Source: Panopea generosa (lineage: Eukaryota; Mollusca; Bivalvia; Adapedonta; Hiatellidae). From it: 64,000 bases of DNA. The translations under genes were made by a program, and so were the position numbers. Positions 37,901-45,944 of the stretch are shown piece after piece (the stretch's first letter is position 1; each line of letters begins with the position of its first letter). The DNA is taken from assembly GCA_029582155.1 (NCBI GenBank), contig CM055899.1, positions 58,755,349-58,819,348 of the forward strand, written 5' to 3'. The notes beneath the pieces were generated by a model, which worked only from the letters and a program-made list of their open reading frames with translations, was not told the origin of the DNA and made no database searches.

Positions 37901-39569
37901 TAGAAACTTCACGTGGAAAGCTGGTCCAAAACAGTTACAGAATAATACGCAAAAGTCAAACCTTGTCACCACGGAATATCTTCCCATATCGAGCTAACAC
38001 TATTTTCCCAGTGACGTTTATGTTTGTCTTGTTTACCAACATGACGTAGTCTTCATCTCTTCCATAGTTTACATACACAAGATCTCCCTGGCAACAAGAA
38101 TTTTGATAACTGTGTGTTACGAGTTATAAAGATTAGTTATTCATCATTACAGTACATGATTTTAATAAATACGAGAACAACACAGAACACAGATCTTCTA
38201 TACAACTTAATATGGTTACCATGCTAAGACAATACTGTATAAGGTCATCCAAAAAGATTGCTTCAGACTCTATTTTGATGAAAACATCATTCAGAATGTA
38301 TACTATTTGAAAAAAAGTAAAACGAATGTAACACTAACATTGACAGCAATGCATGCTGATAACTTTCACATTGATTTTGTAAACGGATAAATATCATGGA
38401 AAAAATAGGTTCGAGTGAATAAATTATTATTCTGAGATAAAGCAAAAACAAATCAACAAAGAAAGTTGATTGAAAAGCAAGCCATGTCGATTGAGAAACG
38501 TGGTAGTGATACAGTAATTACATGTTTTTAAAACGAAATGTTTATATTGCAAGATTATACAAAGCATATGTACTTGGACGTCACCCGGGGCAGAATATGC
38601 ATTGAATGGTGGTACAACGTTTGTCTTATTTTCTTCAGGCGTTAAGACTGACTCGGTCAAGTTTGATTTATAGACGCTTGTGTTGTGTTCGTCAAGCAGC
38701 TCCACATAGTTGAGGTTAGACATATTTGGATATGACAATAGGACGTCATAAGGAGTCAACGTCACGTGATCCAAACCAGCGTCTTCCCAAAATGTTTTTA
38801 GATGTCTGGCTAGCTCGTGACTTCTTTTTGTCCCGGCAAGATGAGGTTGTTCACACAACATCCTGAAAACAAATTGTTTTGTGAAAATGTGTAAGGAATC
38901 AATAAGGACATTTTACGTGGTTACATATAGTTACATGTATCTAACTAGATCTATTATGCCAATGTTCTCAAAACAGAGAAACATTTTATCAACCTAATAA
39001 ATTTCATTTTATCTTTCCATTATGGAATTTGAATAAACAATCGTTCAAAGAACAACCCAATAACCCTGCCATTTAGTCTTATAAACACAGCAACATGCAC
39101 ATGTGCACAGTGTAAAATAAATTAAGTTCGTAGCTTTTATCAAAGGGTTGCTCTAATTTATTGCTTTGTTTACCCTTATAAATGTGCGGCTTCTCAATAT
39201 TACTTATGGAGAATGGCTGTACGATGTAACACCAAATCTGATCGGATATATCGACATGCAGAGTGTGAACAATGTCTTTATTTGTACTTACTTTAAATTA
39301 TTTCTGATGTTCTCACTTTTCATATTCTTTATAAGAAGGTCGCCTATCGAGGGATCTTCGTCTTTCATAAGTGATTCGGATACACCCGGCAGAAACACAC
39401 CGTCCTTGGCTGCTTCCGGTTTGTTGTCGGGACGAACAGCATATCGACCAATCAAAATACCGATAATAAATGCAGCCAACACAGCAAATACAACAAGAAT
39501 TATAACACACTTTCTGTTTATTGCTGTTTGTCTTGCTATAATGTTTTCAGTTGATCCGAATTCATTCAT
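18778..39569 (-). CDS. FOLH1-like: Glutamate carboxypeptidase II / NAALADase-like zinc metallopeptidase (17 coding exons)
   Basis: Minus-strand gene assembled from 17 exons, all with GT donors and AG acceptors, that join in frame to 769 residues plus a TAA stop; human FOLH1 is 750. Residues 1-20 are a short cytoplasmic tail and about 21-42 a single membrane anchor, giving a type II ectoenzyme. A PA domain spans roughly 130-350, the M28 peptidase core about 370-600, and a transferrin-receptor-like helical dimerisation domain about 600-769. Putative zinc ligands are H390, D400, E439, D467 and H569, with E438 as general base. More than ten N-x-S/T sites fit an extracellular glycoprotein. The family removes C-terminal acidic or other residues from peptides at the cell surface. 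GAGSDDAPF and YTYDK resemble NAALADL1, while [10 protein letters not shown] resembles FOLH1/NAALAD2, so orthology is unsettled. The start is the first in-frame ATG, with A at -3. The 5' and 3' UTRs were not defined. Confidence 0.95.
19135..19335 (-). repeat. SINE in intron 16
   Basis: Minus-strand order: GTCGTTGTTGGTTCGATCC (B box), CGTCCTTGAGCAAGACTC, TTCCGCATATGCTTTGTACT, GGTTCTACCCAGGAAGAC, then GAAGTAAAATAAATAAG as tail. Same family as the copies at 13045, 18195 and 29350. Confidence 0.75.
19559..19651 (-). CDS. FOLH1-like: Exon 16: [18 protein letters not shown]
   Basis: Encodes residues 670-700 and two bases of codon 701. [18 protein letters not shown] is a family signature. The donor is inferred as AAGAG|GTCCCT, which is weak. 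It is the only nearby GT that keeps both frame and the exact residue spacing to exon 17. Confidence 0.88.
20281..20322. repeat. (ATT)n / AT-rich microsatellite
   Basis: TTATTATTATTATTATTATA and flanking AT-rich repeats in intron 15. Confidence 0.9.
20377..20458 (-). CDS. FOLH1-like: Exon 15: helical domain
   Basis: Encodes residues 643-669 and two bases of codon 670. [20 protein letters not shown] aligns with [20 protein letters not shown]. The acceptor is GTTTCAG and the donor CAA|GTAAGT. Confidence 0.93.
20555..20825 (-). repeat. SINE in intron 14
   Basis: On the minus strand GGTCGTGAGTTCGAATCCCC supplies a strong B box. The body follows with AGTGGGAAAGTTATCAGTTA, then GGTTAGGTTAACTGGTCG, and an ATTCAATCAATCAATG tail. 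The tRNA 5' half is decayed. Confidence 0.75.
21188..21353 (-). CDS. FOLH1-like: Exon 14: start of dimerisation domain
   Basis: Encodes residues 588-642 and one base of codon 643. [20 protein letters not shown] and [10 protein letters not shown] match the family helical-domain block (VFELANSIVLPFDCRDY). The donor is CGT|GTAAGT, confirmed by frame with exon 15. Confidence 0.93.
21797..21886 (-). CDS. FOLH1-like: Exon 13: last zinc ligand ([10 protein letters not shown])
   Basis: Encodes residues 558-587, starting [18 protein letters not shown]569 aligns with zinc ligand His553, and Y568 with Tyr552. The acceptor TATTATAG has a poor pyrimidine tract. The acceptor and the first ~45 bases of the exon are homologous to the adjacent intron-12 satellite unit. 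The donor is AAG|GTACGA. Confidence 0.95.
21887..26945. repeat. Intron-12 satellite, unit ~64-70 bp, ~75 copies, exon-13-derived
   Basis: A head-to-tail array fills almost all of intron 12. On the plus strand a typical unit runs TATGAGAGATACTTGTTATC, then GAACGGTTCATCGGACATGA, then AGACACCTTAAACGTTTCTA, then TTATAAAC. Units differ by point changes and by CCTTAAACG versus CACAAACG length variants. Intervals of 21-23 kb and 24-26 kb look alike, and no higher-order period was worked out. The unit aligns with the exon 13 acceptor and first codons. On the minus strand, in the exon frame, it reads about [12 protein letters not shown] against exon [12 protein letters not shown], so the zinc-ligand His codon is CGT (Arg). 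Confidence 0.95.
27035..27125 (-). CDS. FOLH1-like: Exon 12: [11 protein letters not shown] loop
   Basis: Encodes residues 527-557. GAGSDDAPF followed by SMTYTYDK is closer to NAALADL1 than to FOLH1. The two arginines of the human FOLH1 arginine patch (Arg534, Arg536) are Ser and Thr here. The donor AAG|GTAAGA opens the 5.1-kb intron filled by the satellite. Confidence 0.94.
27225..27470. repeat. Dispersed repeat, copy 1 (intron 11)
   Basis: Shares CAGAACCTGATATCTCCCGA, GAATGAAAAAGCAG and GGACCAATCAACGT with 40130-40330. Unknown family. Confidence 0.7.
27885..28210 (-). mobile_element. Possible LINE 3' end
   Basis: On the minus strand the segment ends GGAATAAAGAATTTGAATCT, then TGAATCTTGAA. 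This is an AATAAA signal followed by a short tandem tail of the kind seen at 3' ends of CR1/Jockey-type LINEs. No coding part is visible. Confidence 0.4.
28519..28582. repeat. (TA)n microsatellite
   Basis: About 30 TA dinucleotides in intron 11. Confidence 0.97.
28841..29006 (-). CDS. FOLH1-like: Exon 11: peptidase domain
   Basis: Encodes residues 472-526 and two bases of codon 527. [13 protein letters not shown] aligns with GNYTLRVDCTPLM; VYDTW aligns with LYESW. The strong donor is GA|GTAAGT. Confidence 0.94.
29350..29485 (-). repeat. SINE 3' body in intron 10
   Basis: Minus-strand CACGTGTGGTGACCTTGAGC, AAGAAAC, GGTTCTACCCAGGACGAC and GTCTAAGTTGTAAGACG match the SINE at 19135-19335. Confidence 0.7.
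30217..30280 (-). CDS. FOLH1-like: Exon 10: zinc ligand Asp (LNVD)
   Basis: Encodes residues 451-471 and one base of codon 472. D467 in [11 protein letters not shown] aligns with zinc ligand Asp453. Only 64 bases long. Confidence 0.94.
30509..30594 (-). CDS. FOLH1-like: Exon 9: catalytic SWGAEE
   Basis: Encodes residues 422-450. [19 protein letters not shown] contains E438 (general base) and E439 (zinc ligand), aligned with Glu424 and Glu425 of human FOLH1. The donor is GAG|GTACTG. Confidence 0.96.
30898..31017 (-). CDS. FOLH1-like: Exon 8: first zinc ligands ([12 protein letters not shown])
   Basis: Encodes residues 382-421 and one base of codon 422. H390 in NHRD and D400 in GAVDASGG align with His377 and the bridging Asp387 of human FOLH1. 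Acceptor and donor are TTTCAG and CAG|GTACGT. Confidence 0.96.
31145..31896. repeat. 376-bp tandem duplication in intron 7
   Basis: Two adjacent copies, 31145-31520 and 31521-31896. I saw one difference (GTTTCG versus GTTTTG). Within each copy TATGCCTTATATATTCTATA occurs twice, and a palindromic ACGGTATACCGT is present. The duplicated block, and sequence to ~31980, resembles 2410-2600 in the large tandem units (GACGGTAGcAAGATTaTT...CATTTTCATGAgTTCTG). Confidence 0.95.
32405..32905. repeat. Element Z, copy 2 (intron 7)
   Basis: Diverged hairpin arms (CATCGGGTGATGACAAACAT and ATGTTTTTCATCACCTGATA), then ATACGCATTAAACCGCAAAG, CTTACGGCAAACGTCACG and GGTCCTTTTTAAGCTCCGCC, as in copy 1 but without MITE X. 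Confidence 0.8.
32935..33150. mobile_element. Short TIR element M, copy 2 (intron 7)
   Basis: ACGCCGGGTGAATTTCAGAG on the left and CTCTGAAATTTCGGCGTTTC on the right are inverted. The inner parts GTAAGC and GCTTAC also match. The ends are the same as those of the element at 13832-15050. Confidence 0.72.
33240..33325 (-). CDS. FOLH1-like: Exon 7: [14 protein letters not shown]
   Basis: Encodes residues 353-381 and one base of codon 382. [13 protein letters not shown] matches the conserved YNVIGTLRGAVEP entry into the peptidase domain. The acceptor TCATTCCAG is immediately preceded by the A-rich tail of a SINE. Confidence 0.93.
33341..33562 (-). repeat. tRNA-derived SINE abutting exon 7 acceptor
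   Basis: Minus-strand GTCCTCTGTGGCCGAGTGAT, CTAAAGCGCCGTCTCAAGAT and CATAGGTTCGAGTCCCGATC form a tRNA-Leu-like head with good A and B boxes. The body TGTGTGAAAGTTTGCCTGTT follows, then TGTTGAAAATGACGTTAAAC and an A-rich tail. The tail ends ~15 bases before the exon 7 acceptor. Confidence 0.85.
34528..34617 (-). CDS. FOLH1-like: Exon 6: end of PA domain
   Basis: Encodes residues 323-352 and two bases of codon 353. The sequence [14 protein letters not shown] matches the EKMGG...SSWRGS region of the family by position. It ends TG|GTATGT, and codon 353 (Trp) is completed by exon 7. Confidence 0.88.
34899..34946. repeat. (TG)n microsatellite
   Basis: TG run of ~23 units in intron 6, with one CG interruption. 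Confidence 0.97.
36029..36119 (-). CDS. FOLH1-like: Exon 5: PA domain, [10 protein letters not shown]
   Basis: Encodes residues 293-322 and two bases of codon 323. ENAFREK followed by [14 protein letters not shown] aligns with the family block YAYRRG...LPSIPVHPIGYYDA. The acceptor is TTCACAG and the donor AG|GTAGTG. Too short to appear as a conspicuous open frame. Confidence 0.9.
37322..37505 (-). CDS. FOLH1-like: Exon 4: PA domain
   Basis: Encodes residues 232-292 and one base of codon 293. [10 protein letters not shown] and [11 protein letters not shown] are family blocks. WWLP stands where human FOLH1 has WNLP, so the pocket asparagine Asn257 is tryptophan here. The donor CAG|GTCAGT is chosen over the nearby CA|GTAAGT because only it keeps frame with exon 5. 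Confidence 0.92.
37962..38087 (-). CDS. FOLH1-like: Exon 3: PA domain, GDLVYVNYG to FRGDK
   Basis: Encodes residues 190-231. [13 protein letters not shown] and [16 protein letters not shown] match the family. R222 in ARYGK aligns with the substrate-contacting Arg210 of human FOLH1 (from memory). The donor is AAG|GTTTGA, slightly off consensus. An earlier GTAAAC at 38036 was rejected because it would delete the conserved GKIV block. Confidence 0.92.
38574..38862 (-). CDS. FOLH1-like: Exon 2: start of ectodomain
   Basis: Encodes residues 93-189. PHLAGT and YDVLLSYPN match the family block before the PA domain. Four N-glycosylation sequons (NMS, NTS, NLT, NKT) lie here. The acceptor is TTTTCAG and the donor CAA|GTACAT. 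Confidence 0.93.
39292..39569 (-). CDS. FOLH1-like: Exon 1: cytoplasmic tail, membrane anchor and stalk
   Basis: Encodes residues 1-92 and two bases of codon 93. It starts [11 protein letters not shown] hydrophobic segment, [20 protein letters not shown], forms the anchor at residues 21-40. The donor is AAA|GTAAGT. A longer upstream reading frame exists but has no earlier ATG. Confidence 0.9.
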
Positions 39570-40129
39570 TGTAGGTATATTTTGTAAATGAGTCAGGCAA
39601 GTATGGACAGGTTCGTTTTCGATTCGATTCCACACAGCATATACGTAAACAGTCGACAATTAAGCGCTAATATCTGTAACAGAATATTTTGAAGATGTAA
39701 GAAATGGTCCAATCATGTGATTATATCTATGGAACGACACTGGAAAAAGGTTATTTTTGTGGATTGCATTTATGTACAATAAACTAAAATATGTCATGTC
39801 ATAACATAAATGCAATCCACCAAAAAAAAACAACAACTACCTTGTTCACGCTAAAACAGATCTGATAATATGTGTCTCTTGTGTCTGTCGGGATTTGGTT
39901 GTTTTTACCGAATATAATTCCTTTTTAATTCCAAGATGAAATCCTTCACAAAGCGAAATATCATGTAAGCTGGATCCACACGTTTGTCTTGTTCAAGTTC
40001 TTGATACAATTAGATGGACACATATAGTGGAATTAAACCTTGTAAGAATTATAACCATTCGGCATAACACCCAAACAAAAACAACCAAAACCCGACAGAC
40101 ACTATATACACATATGTTAGTTTAACCCA
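39570..40129. other. Upstream region of the peptidase gene
   Basis: Expected to hold the 5' UTR and promoter, but I recognise no TATA box or other decisive element; only the hairpin at 39754-39826 stands out. Confidence 0.5.
39754..39826. repeat. Short hairpin upstream of the peptidase start
   Basis: TGGATTGCATTTATGT pairs with ACATAAATGCAATCCA. T-rich and A-rich outer stems add ~6 bp with one bulge, and the loop is ~28 bases. It lies ~185-260 bases upstream of the start codon, transcribed strand unknown. Confidence 0.75.
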
Positions 40130-40330
40130 AAACCTCATATCTCCAGAATCAGACCAATGAAAAAGCAGGAAACTCTATGCGTGTCCCACAATTCATAATA
40201 AGTATACGCTTACTAAACTGTTACGTGATCAAACTTGCATTTGAAACAAGTGACCAATCAACGTGCTCTACAGACGGCATTCCCAAAATTGCTTTATAAC
40301 GAATTCAATTGGGAGAGTTATGTTCATACT
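40130..40330. repeat. Dispersed repeat, copy 2
   Basis: AAACCTCATATCTCCAGAAT, AATGAAAAAGCAG and GACCAATCAACGTGCTC match the intron-11 copy at 27225-27470 in the same orientation. Confidence 0.7.
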
Positions 40331-40674
40331 ATAAACTACACATATGTAACAGATATAAGCCGAAAACGGGTCAGTATGTAAAATATTGGAGTATTTGAAG
40401 CGGTCAGCTGGGTCGTTTGAGGCTTATATGTTACTTAAAACATGAAAAAAACATATAAATTATAGTTTGCATGATAAAGTGTTTATAATTGTTTTATTAA
40501 GCACATTTCAATCAAAATAAATAAACATGTGTCAAATGTTTCATAAATCAAGATTCATCCGCCTAATCTGCCTAACCTCTAACATAAAACGCTTTCTGCA
40601 CCTTAACAAATGCACCGGAGAACGGATAGTCACTTTACACATACATGTTAATATTGGACAGCAATCGCGCTTTT

Positions 40675-40752
40675 AGTTGCCAATTACGAGCACATATGGT
40701 TAGTTATGGCATGTTGTCAATTACTAGCACATATGGTTAGTTATGGCATATT
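40675..40752. repeat. 36-bp direct duplication
   Basis: TAGCACATATGGTTAGTTAT plus GGCATGTTGTCAATTAC occurs twice in tandem with few changes. Confidence 0.85.
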
Positions 40753-40889
40753 AAGATGAAAGTGACAACTAATGTTTATCTCAGTCTAATTATTCAAATG
40801 TCGAATGTGATGTTAATTCGGATACTGTTAGTTCTGAAATTCTTCAGTTAAAAGACAAAAATACTAAATTTGATATTTAATGTGAATTG

Positions 40890-41056
40890 TTCTCGGATAT
40901 ATCCGACTTTGAAGGTGACGATGAGCCGTCGATTATAGCGAGAAAGCACAGAAATAAGTATGCCAATAGTCATAAAGATGTCATACAAATTGAACTTTTA
41001 CTGCAAACAAACGATAAGCTATATTCGGACCTTCCTTATGAGAAAGGCAAGAAGTA
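40890..41056 (+). pseudogene. Acidic coding-like fragment, possibly transposon N-terminus
   Basis: An open frame reads CELFSDISDFEGDDEPSI, then IARKHRNK, and stops at KGKK. Acidic N-terminal stretches are common in DNA-transposon proteins. It lies ~600 bases upstream of the Crypton-like remnant in the same orientation, so it may be part of that element. Not recognised beyond this. Confidence 0.25.
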
Positions 41057-41617
41057 ATTTGGATACGACAACTACACCAAAACTATATAGTGGAGAGATA
41101 AAGAGACAGAGAAAGATACATACTTAATGTATACCTAACGATATCAGAATAAATAACATACGAGACAAAACCTATCATGCATGTAAAACCGCATTAATTA
41201 TAAGGTTTTCTGTCGCTGCATACGAGACTGCATGTCGTTCTATATTACGACTTATTATCCTAGCGTGTACTTGTAAACCTGGTCAACCTGTCAGCTGATG
41301 CACACTTGTTTTGTTATTAAAAGAAACAAGCCCAGTTGCTAGTTTTTGTTATGGGGTATCGTCATGAAAATTGTTATTTCATAAGATGCAAACAATATAC
41401 AAAAACTCAGTAGAATGATCTCTAAACTCTATTATTTTTGACCTTCTGAATATTTCACCTGTTATCACTGGAATAACATTCTTATATACATATGGTCGTT
41501 TCAAGTATACTATTTTTTTCTCATTTTATGCTATTTAGAAGAGGTTTATGCTGGAAATTTACTTTTATTAGGGGAGTTGTCGTGGTCTTATCGGGAGATG
41601 GTTGTTGTTATTAATGG

Positions 41618-41969
41618 GTGGTTGTTGATTTTAGGACGTTGGAAAGGGAGTTAAATTTTTTTTGTAAAATATTTGTCTCCTTTATTCCCAATTCAAATGA
41701 CGGTAAATGTACAGCATTCTCCCTCCGCCTGAAAAAATTATATAGCGAAAGCTCTTGGTACGATGGTATACCGATCGGTATTATATACAATACAACACAT
41801 GAAGTAAAGAGACTGGCATTATGGCAACTATACGTCAAACCACTCGCTACGAGCTACTACCGCAAAATGGCTTTACGAAACTGGTGTAGATGAACAACTC
41901 GTCTCTAAAAAGAAAGGTCATCGGTCAACAGCCGTAAGTTCGTATAACAGAACATCGTCTGAACAGTAG
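41618..41969 (+). pseudogene. Crypton-like tyrosine recombinase / DUF3504 remnant
   Basis: The C-terminal catalytic part of a DUF3504-type (KIAA1958/Crypton-like) tyrosine recombinase, split over two frames. The first frame gives WYDGIPIGI. The second gives NHSLRATTAKWLYETGVDEQ, then LVSKKKGHRSTAVSSY, then NRTSSEQ, followed by a TAG stop. The HxxR motif (HSLR), GHRS and the tyrosine in SSYNRTS correspond to conserved catalytic positions of the family. One frameshift near 41800-41832 and the stop make it non-functional. The upstream recombinase is missing or unrecognisable. Confidence 0.7.
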
Positions 41970-44396
41970 GAGCAAACCAGTGATTGGTGCAGTCAAATGG
42001 AAAAGTATAAACAAGTTCTGAAAAAGTTTCAAGTAGAGAGATCAAATTTGAAGGTCACGTTCTGTCCTTTCCATTAGAACTTTGACGGTTCTTGTGTTAT
42101 AATTATGTCATGTCGATCTAAAGTGCTTTGTTATTAAATCAAATAAATGAGAATGACTTTGTTACTTTTTACCTACACATTTCATGGAGTCTTTTATTTT
42201 TAGATCAGTCACACAAGCTTTCCAGTACCTATCCGAACATCCATCTGTTCATTTCCCTATGGGCTTCTCAGTCCAGTATTATTGTAAAGTTATAGTGGAC
42301 TTTATCATCGAAATACCATGAAAATATTGGACGGCTCTCAAGTATTAAATATGCAGTACTGCGAGAACAAAGTATGAAGTCAAAGTAGTGTTTTAATAGC
42401 AGATCTAGTGTAGCAGTTGCGACAAATATAATCTTTATTTAAGGCATTGACTTAATAACAGAGACTTGCAAGCTAATATCGATTCATCATGCACGGCTGA
42501 TATTTCAGGTGGTACCTTTAGTATGTCTTTAATGCCTCTTCGAACCTTAGTCTGAATTTAAGTTAAACTGATAAAAATGTTGACTATTTCAATTTATAAG
42601 TTATTAATGTTTTTCTCCAGAATTTAAATTATTATGTGTTGAAAACGAAAATCTTGCAATTTTTACGAAATATTTATTTTTTAACAAAAACTAGTGTAGT
42701 TGTCTAATACATTCATTTTAACAACACATCATAGAAATAGGAAATGTATGTAGAAAGATGAAGAGGTCAGGTAAAACATTGATTTGGATATTTTAAGAAG
42801 ATTTTTTTCTTATTTCTTACTTAAAATGAAAGAATGATCACAAAAAAGTAATTGTATGTGTAAACAGGATTTATTTCTTTAAATTTAAAAAATACCAGTT
42901 GCAATCAGACTCTTTCTTTTGATAGCAAAATTAAAAATATGTTGGTAGGTTCAGAAGTAGTGGTTCCATGATTAAGAAGACTCCAAATATGTCACCCGCA
43001 ATTTAGACAAGAACCTGCACTCTCTTTAATCTGTTTTAATTTATAATGTTATTAAATTTGTCGGCGCGTTTATAAGGAATATTAGAATCGAATTCTAGTT
43101 GAATATAAGCGTAGGTTCCAAAATGGTCACTAGTATAATTGTCTATTTTAAAGACACCGGAGTCATAAACTATAATTTCACTTGTTATAGCTATAAGGTC
43201 TTGTTATGTTCTTGTATTTTCAGTTATTCTAGCAATATAACGCACATATTAAAAATGAAAGACCTTTTATTTCTATCTTAGTGATTCTGGAAAAAAAAAT
43301 GTTCTATTTCTAATGGTTGCTTAGGTCTTAAATGTGCAGAAACGTAAACTAAGATACCGCCTGAGTTGCACGTATTTTCATGATGATACATGTTGTAAAA
43401 TTGTTTTAGTGCTAAAATCATTATGTACTTTCGTTAACAAATTAGTCTCTGTGAAACAAAACAGAATATCAAAGTCCCGAAAATTATCTTTAATATAATC
43501 AAATTTGTTTCTTATTCTAATTTCTTATCAACCGTTGGGCCTGAATGAGGCTCATTGTCGCCACTCAATAAAAGTAATATAAAAATGCGTTGTTAACATT
43601 TATAACATTGAGTGTATTATTTACTTCAATCCTTGATAATACTAGAAACTATCAGATAAACATGGCCTGTACATAGAATAAACCCAGTTAAGAATTCATT
43701 ATTTGCACATGTTCTGGTAAGCATAACTAGGAAACATTTGAAAAAAAAAGTTACTTGAACATGTCTAAAATACAAAGTATATTATATATATATATATACT
43801 TTGATCCTCCATGCCATTACATCGTTATCTGTGTGTTTAAATTGCCTGAATAAAAAAATGTACGCGTCTACAGACAGTAAACAGCATTGAACTCAACAGT
43901 GTGCCATTTCTAACATTACAATCCCTCGATACCCTTCATCTTATACTTGATCATCATTATCATATTATAAACAGCATAATTATTCTTTCATCAACGAGGT
44001 CAAGAGAAGCAAATTATCATCTCAGATCAACTCAGTACAAACGTGCCTCATAGTGGCATTCTTACGCCGTCCTCACAACGACCATGCCGTTCGCCACGCG
44101 TATATCCCGTACATAACACTTTCTTGTACGTTCGTCCCACGTGTTAGTTATTGCTCAATAGTCTATCCTGGTAGCGACGTGACATCCCTATGAACTATTA
44201 ATATCACAAAAAAACACGTGCAATACCGACCCTGACCGTTCTACGAAGCACATCCATGTCAGCTTCAAATATTTCAACTGAATTTTAAAATATTTTAACT
44301 CAAGTTTTCAACTCAGGTCAACATTATAGATCTTGTGAAGAGGAACATACCTCAGTAATTACTTACTGTTAACTGCTACTACTGAACATGTCCACA
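41970..44396. other. No recognisable gene
   Basis: AT-rich intergenic sequence with a short TA run at 43778-43798. Scattered open frames show no motif. Confidence 0.55.
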
Positions 44397-44606
44397 ATGA
44401 TGGGAATGACCCCAACGCAAGTTCTCAATATCTCCATCCCAGAAAGAAAAAAGAAAACAACCACCAACCTAACAGATGCACAAGAATAAACTATGATGGA
44501 GTAGCTTTCTGAGAATCCTGTTCTTTACAACAAGAAGTCATGGAGTACAATGACGCTGCCAAGAAAAAGACTCTCTGAGAAAAAGGCAGATGAGCTGGGG
44601 ATGAAG
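44397..44606 (+). pseudogene. Degenerate MADF-domain gene fragment (PIF/Harbinger-associated type)
   Basis: Reads RKKKTTTNLTDAQE, stop, TMME, stop, LSENPVLYNKKS, then after small frameshifts MEYNDAAKKKTL and EKKADELGMK up to a GTAATA donor-like site. ENPVLYN...YNDAAKK...LWEKKAxELGM is the pattern of MADF domains that accompany PIF/Harbinger transposases. Two stops and two frameshifts mark it as decayed. Confidence 0.55.
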
Positions 44607-44658
44607 GTAATATTTGTTAACTTTTTGGCTCATTGAGCCGGAAATACTTTCTCATTCT

Positions 44659-44660
<2 letters not shown>

Positions 44661-44706
<46 letters not shown>
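44661..44706. repeat. (CAG)n trinucleotide repeat
   Basis: About 15 CAG units just after the MADF-like fragment, starting at a TCTAG acceptor-like site. Confidence 0.97.
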
Positions 44707-44708
<2 letters not shown>

Positions 44709-44858
44709 CAACATCAGCCATGGGTAACTAATCAGAAGGCTAGGACTGAATCAATTTGAGTAGCTCAGCAGGTTTTTTATCCCCATAATTAGCGGGGACA
44801 GGTTGAGGACAAGTTGTGCTTACGACAAATTCCGACCAACTACATAGTCTTGCGGGCA

Positions 44859-45310
44859 TCAAAGTGTAGATGTGGACAGATTCGGGAATAACTTGGCCAG
44901 GACGGATGAGGACGAGACGGACGTGCTAGCAACGTGTTGAAGTCTTAGTAGAAACTTATTAGATGTGCGAGACTCGCACTCGAGTTGCAGTCCCGATGTT
45001 TGCCCGTGCATGAAATTATCACACCGTTGTTGCCGACTACCGGTACGTCCCCCATATGACAACGAATTTGTAGATACGTTCATGCCCCGGCCTAGTTGCG
45101 TCCTCATCCCGATTTGGCTTGATTGCACGGCCATGGCGATTGTTTTGAGCTTACGGGGATTACCGTTCTGCCAGGACATACCCAAGCCTCTCACGTTTGA
45201 TATAATTTCCCACTCGTCACTAATACGAGTTTCACGTTCATAGTAGATTGCGTCGAAACCTTTTCCCATTTTGCCAATTATTTTTGTCGTGCGGGGATTT
45301 ACCTGACAGA
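44859..45310 (-). CDS. Unidentified GC-rich open frame, possibly a transposon or gene fragment
   Basis: An open minus-strand frame with balanced, protein-like composition (for example GKMGKGFDAIYYERETRISD and NGNPRKLKTIAMAVQSSQIG). It begins after an acceptor-like GGTCTGTCAG and ends at a stop near 44859. Base composition here is clearly more GC-rich than its surroundings. The other strand is also open for 92 codons, so the coding strand is uncertain. I do not recognise a family. It neighbours the MADF-like remnant and may belong to the same transposon. Confidence 0.3.
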
Positions 45311-45944
45311 CCAGGACTGTGTGATAGGCCCTTAAGAGGTCATGAAAAGTACAGTATTTAAAAAATAACTTTTCTGAAAAATTGTTGAAAGAATATTTGT
45401 ATTGACATAATAATATTAAAAGATAATGATATATATAACACACATCTCACGACAAAAACAGATAAATAAAAAACATATATAATTAACACAAGATATATTA
45501 AAATAAATTAAAACAGCACACTCTGAAACTGTTATGGCAAATTAAATTGCTAAAAAAATTAATGTAGGTACAGCTCGAACTCATTTTGGTCGATAGTCCA
45601 AACCGTTACAATTGATGCTATCGGCATGGATAGTAGTATAGCACATTTGATATTGATATCTAGTTTATTTTATCTCAATCTGCTATCATACTACAAACAC
45701 CCCTAATCTAAAATAGAATGACGTAGTTTCAAAATAGCGTATTGGGTTTATATAGTTTACCATGTCATTTAATCTGATAGCATTCCTTTTTTCATGACTT
45801 TTATCAAGTCATACATTGAAATACCATGCGTCCTGTTAATAACCGCCGCTCGGGAAGTACACGCATGACAAGACTGACACAAAGACTATTCCGAGATTTA
45901 TAGGAAAACATTGTTTTTAAATGGAGATAGGACTCAAATTTATA

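Noticed and set aside
38036..38036. Exon 3 ending after YVML at a GTAAAC site
   Set aside because: It would drop the conserved [10 protein letters not shown] segment, which continues in frame to 37962.
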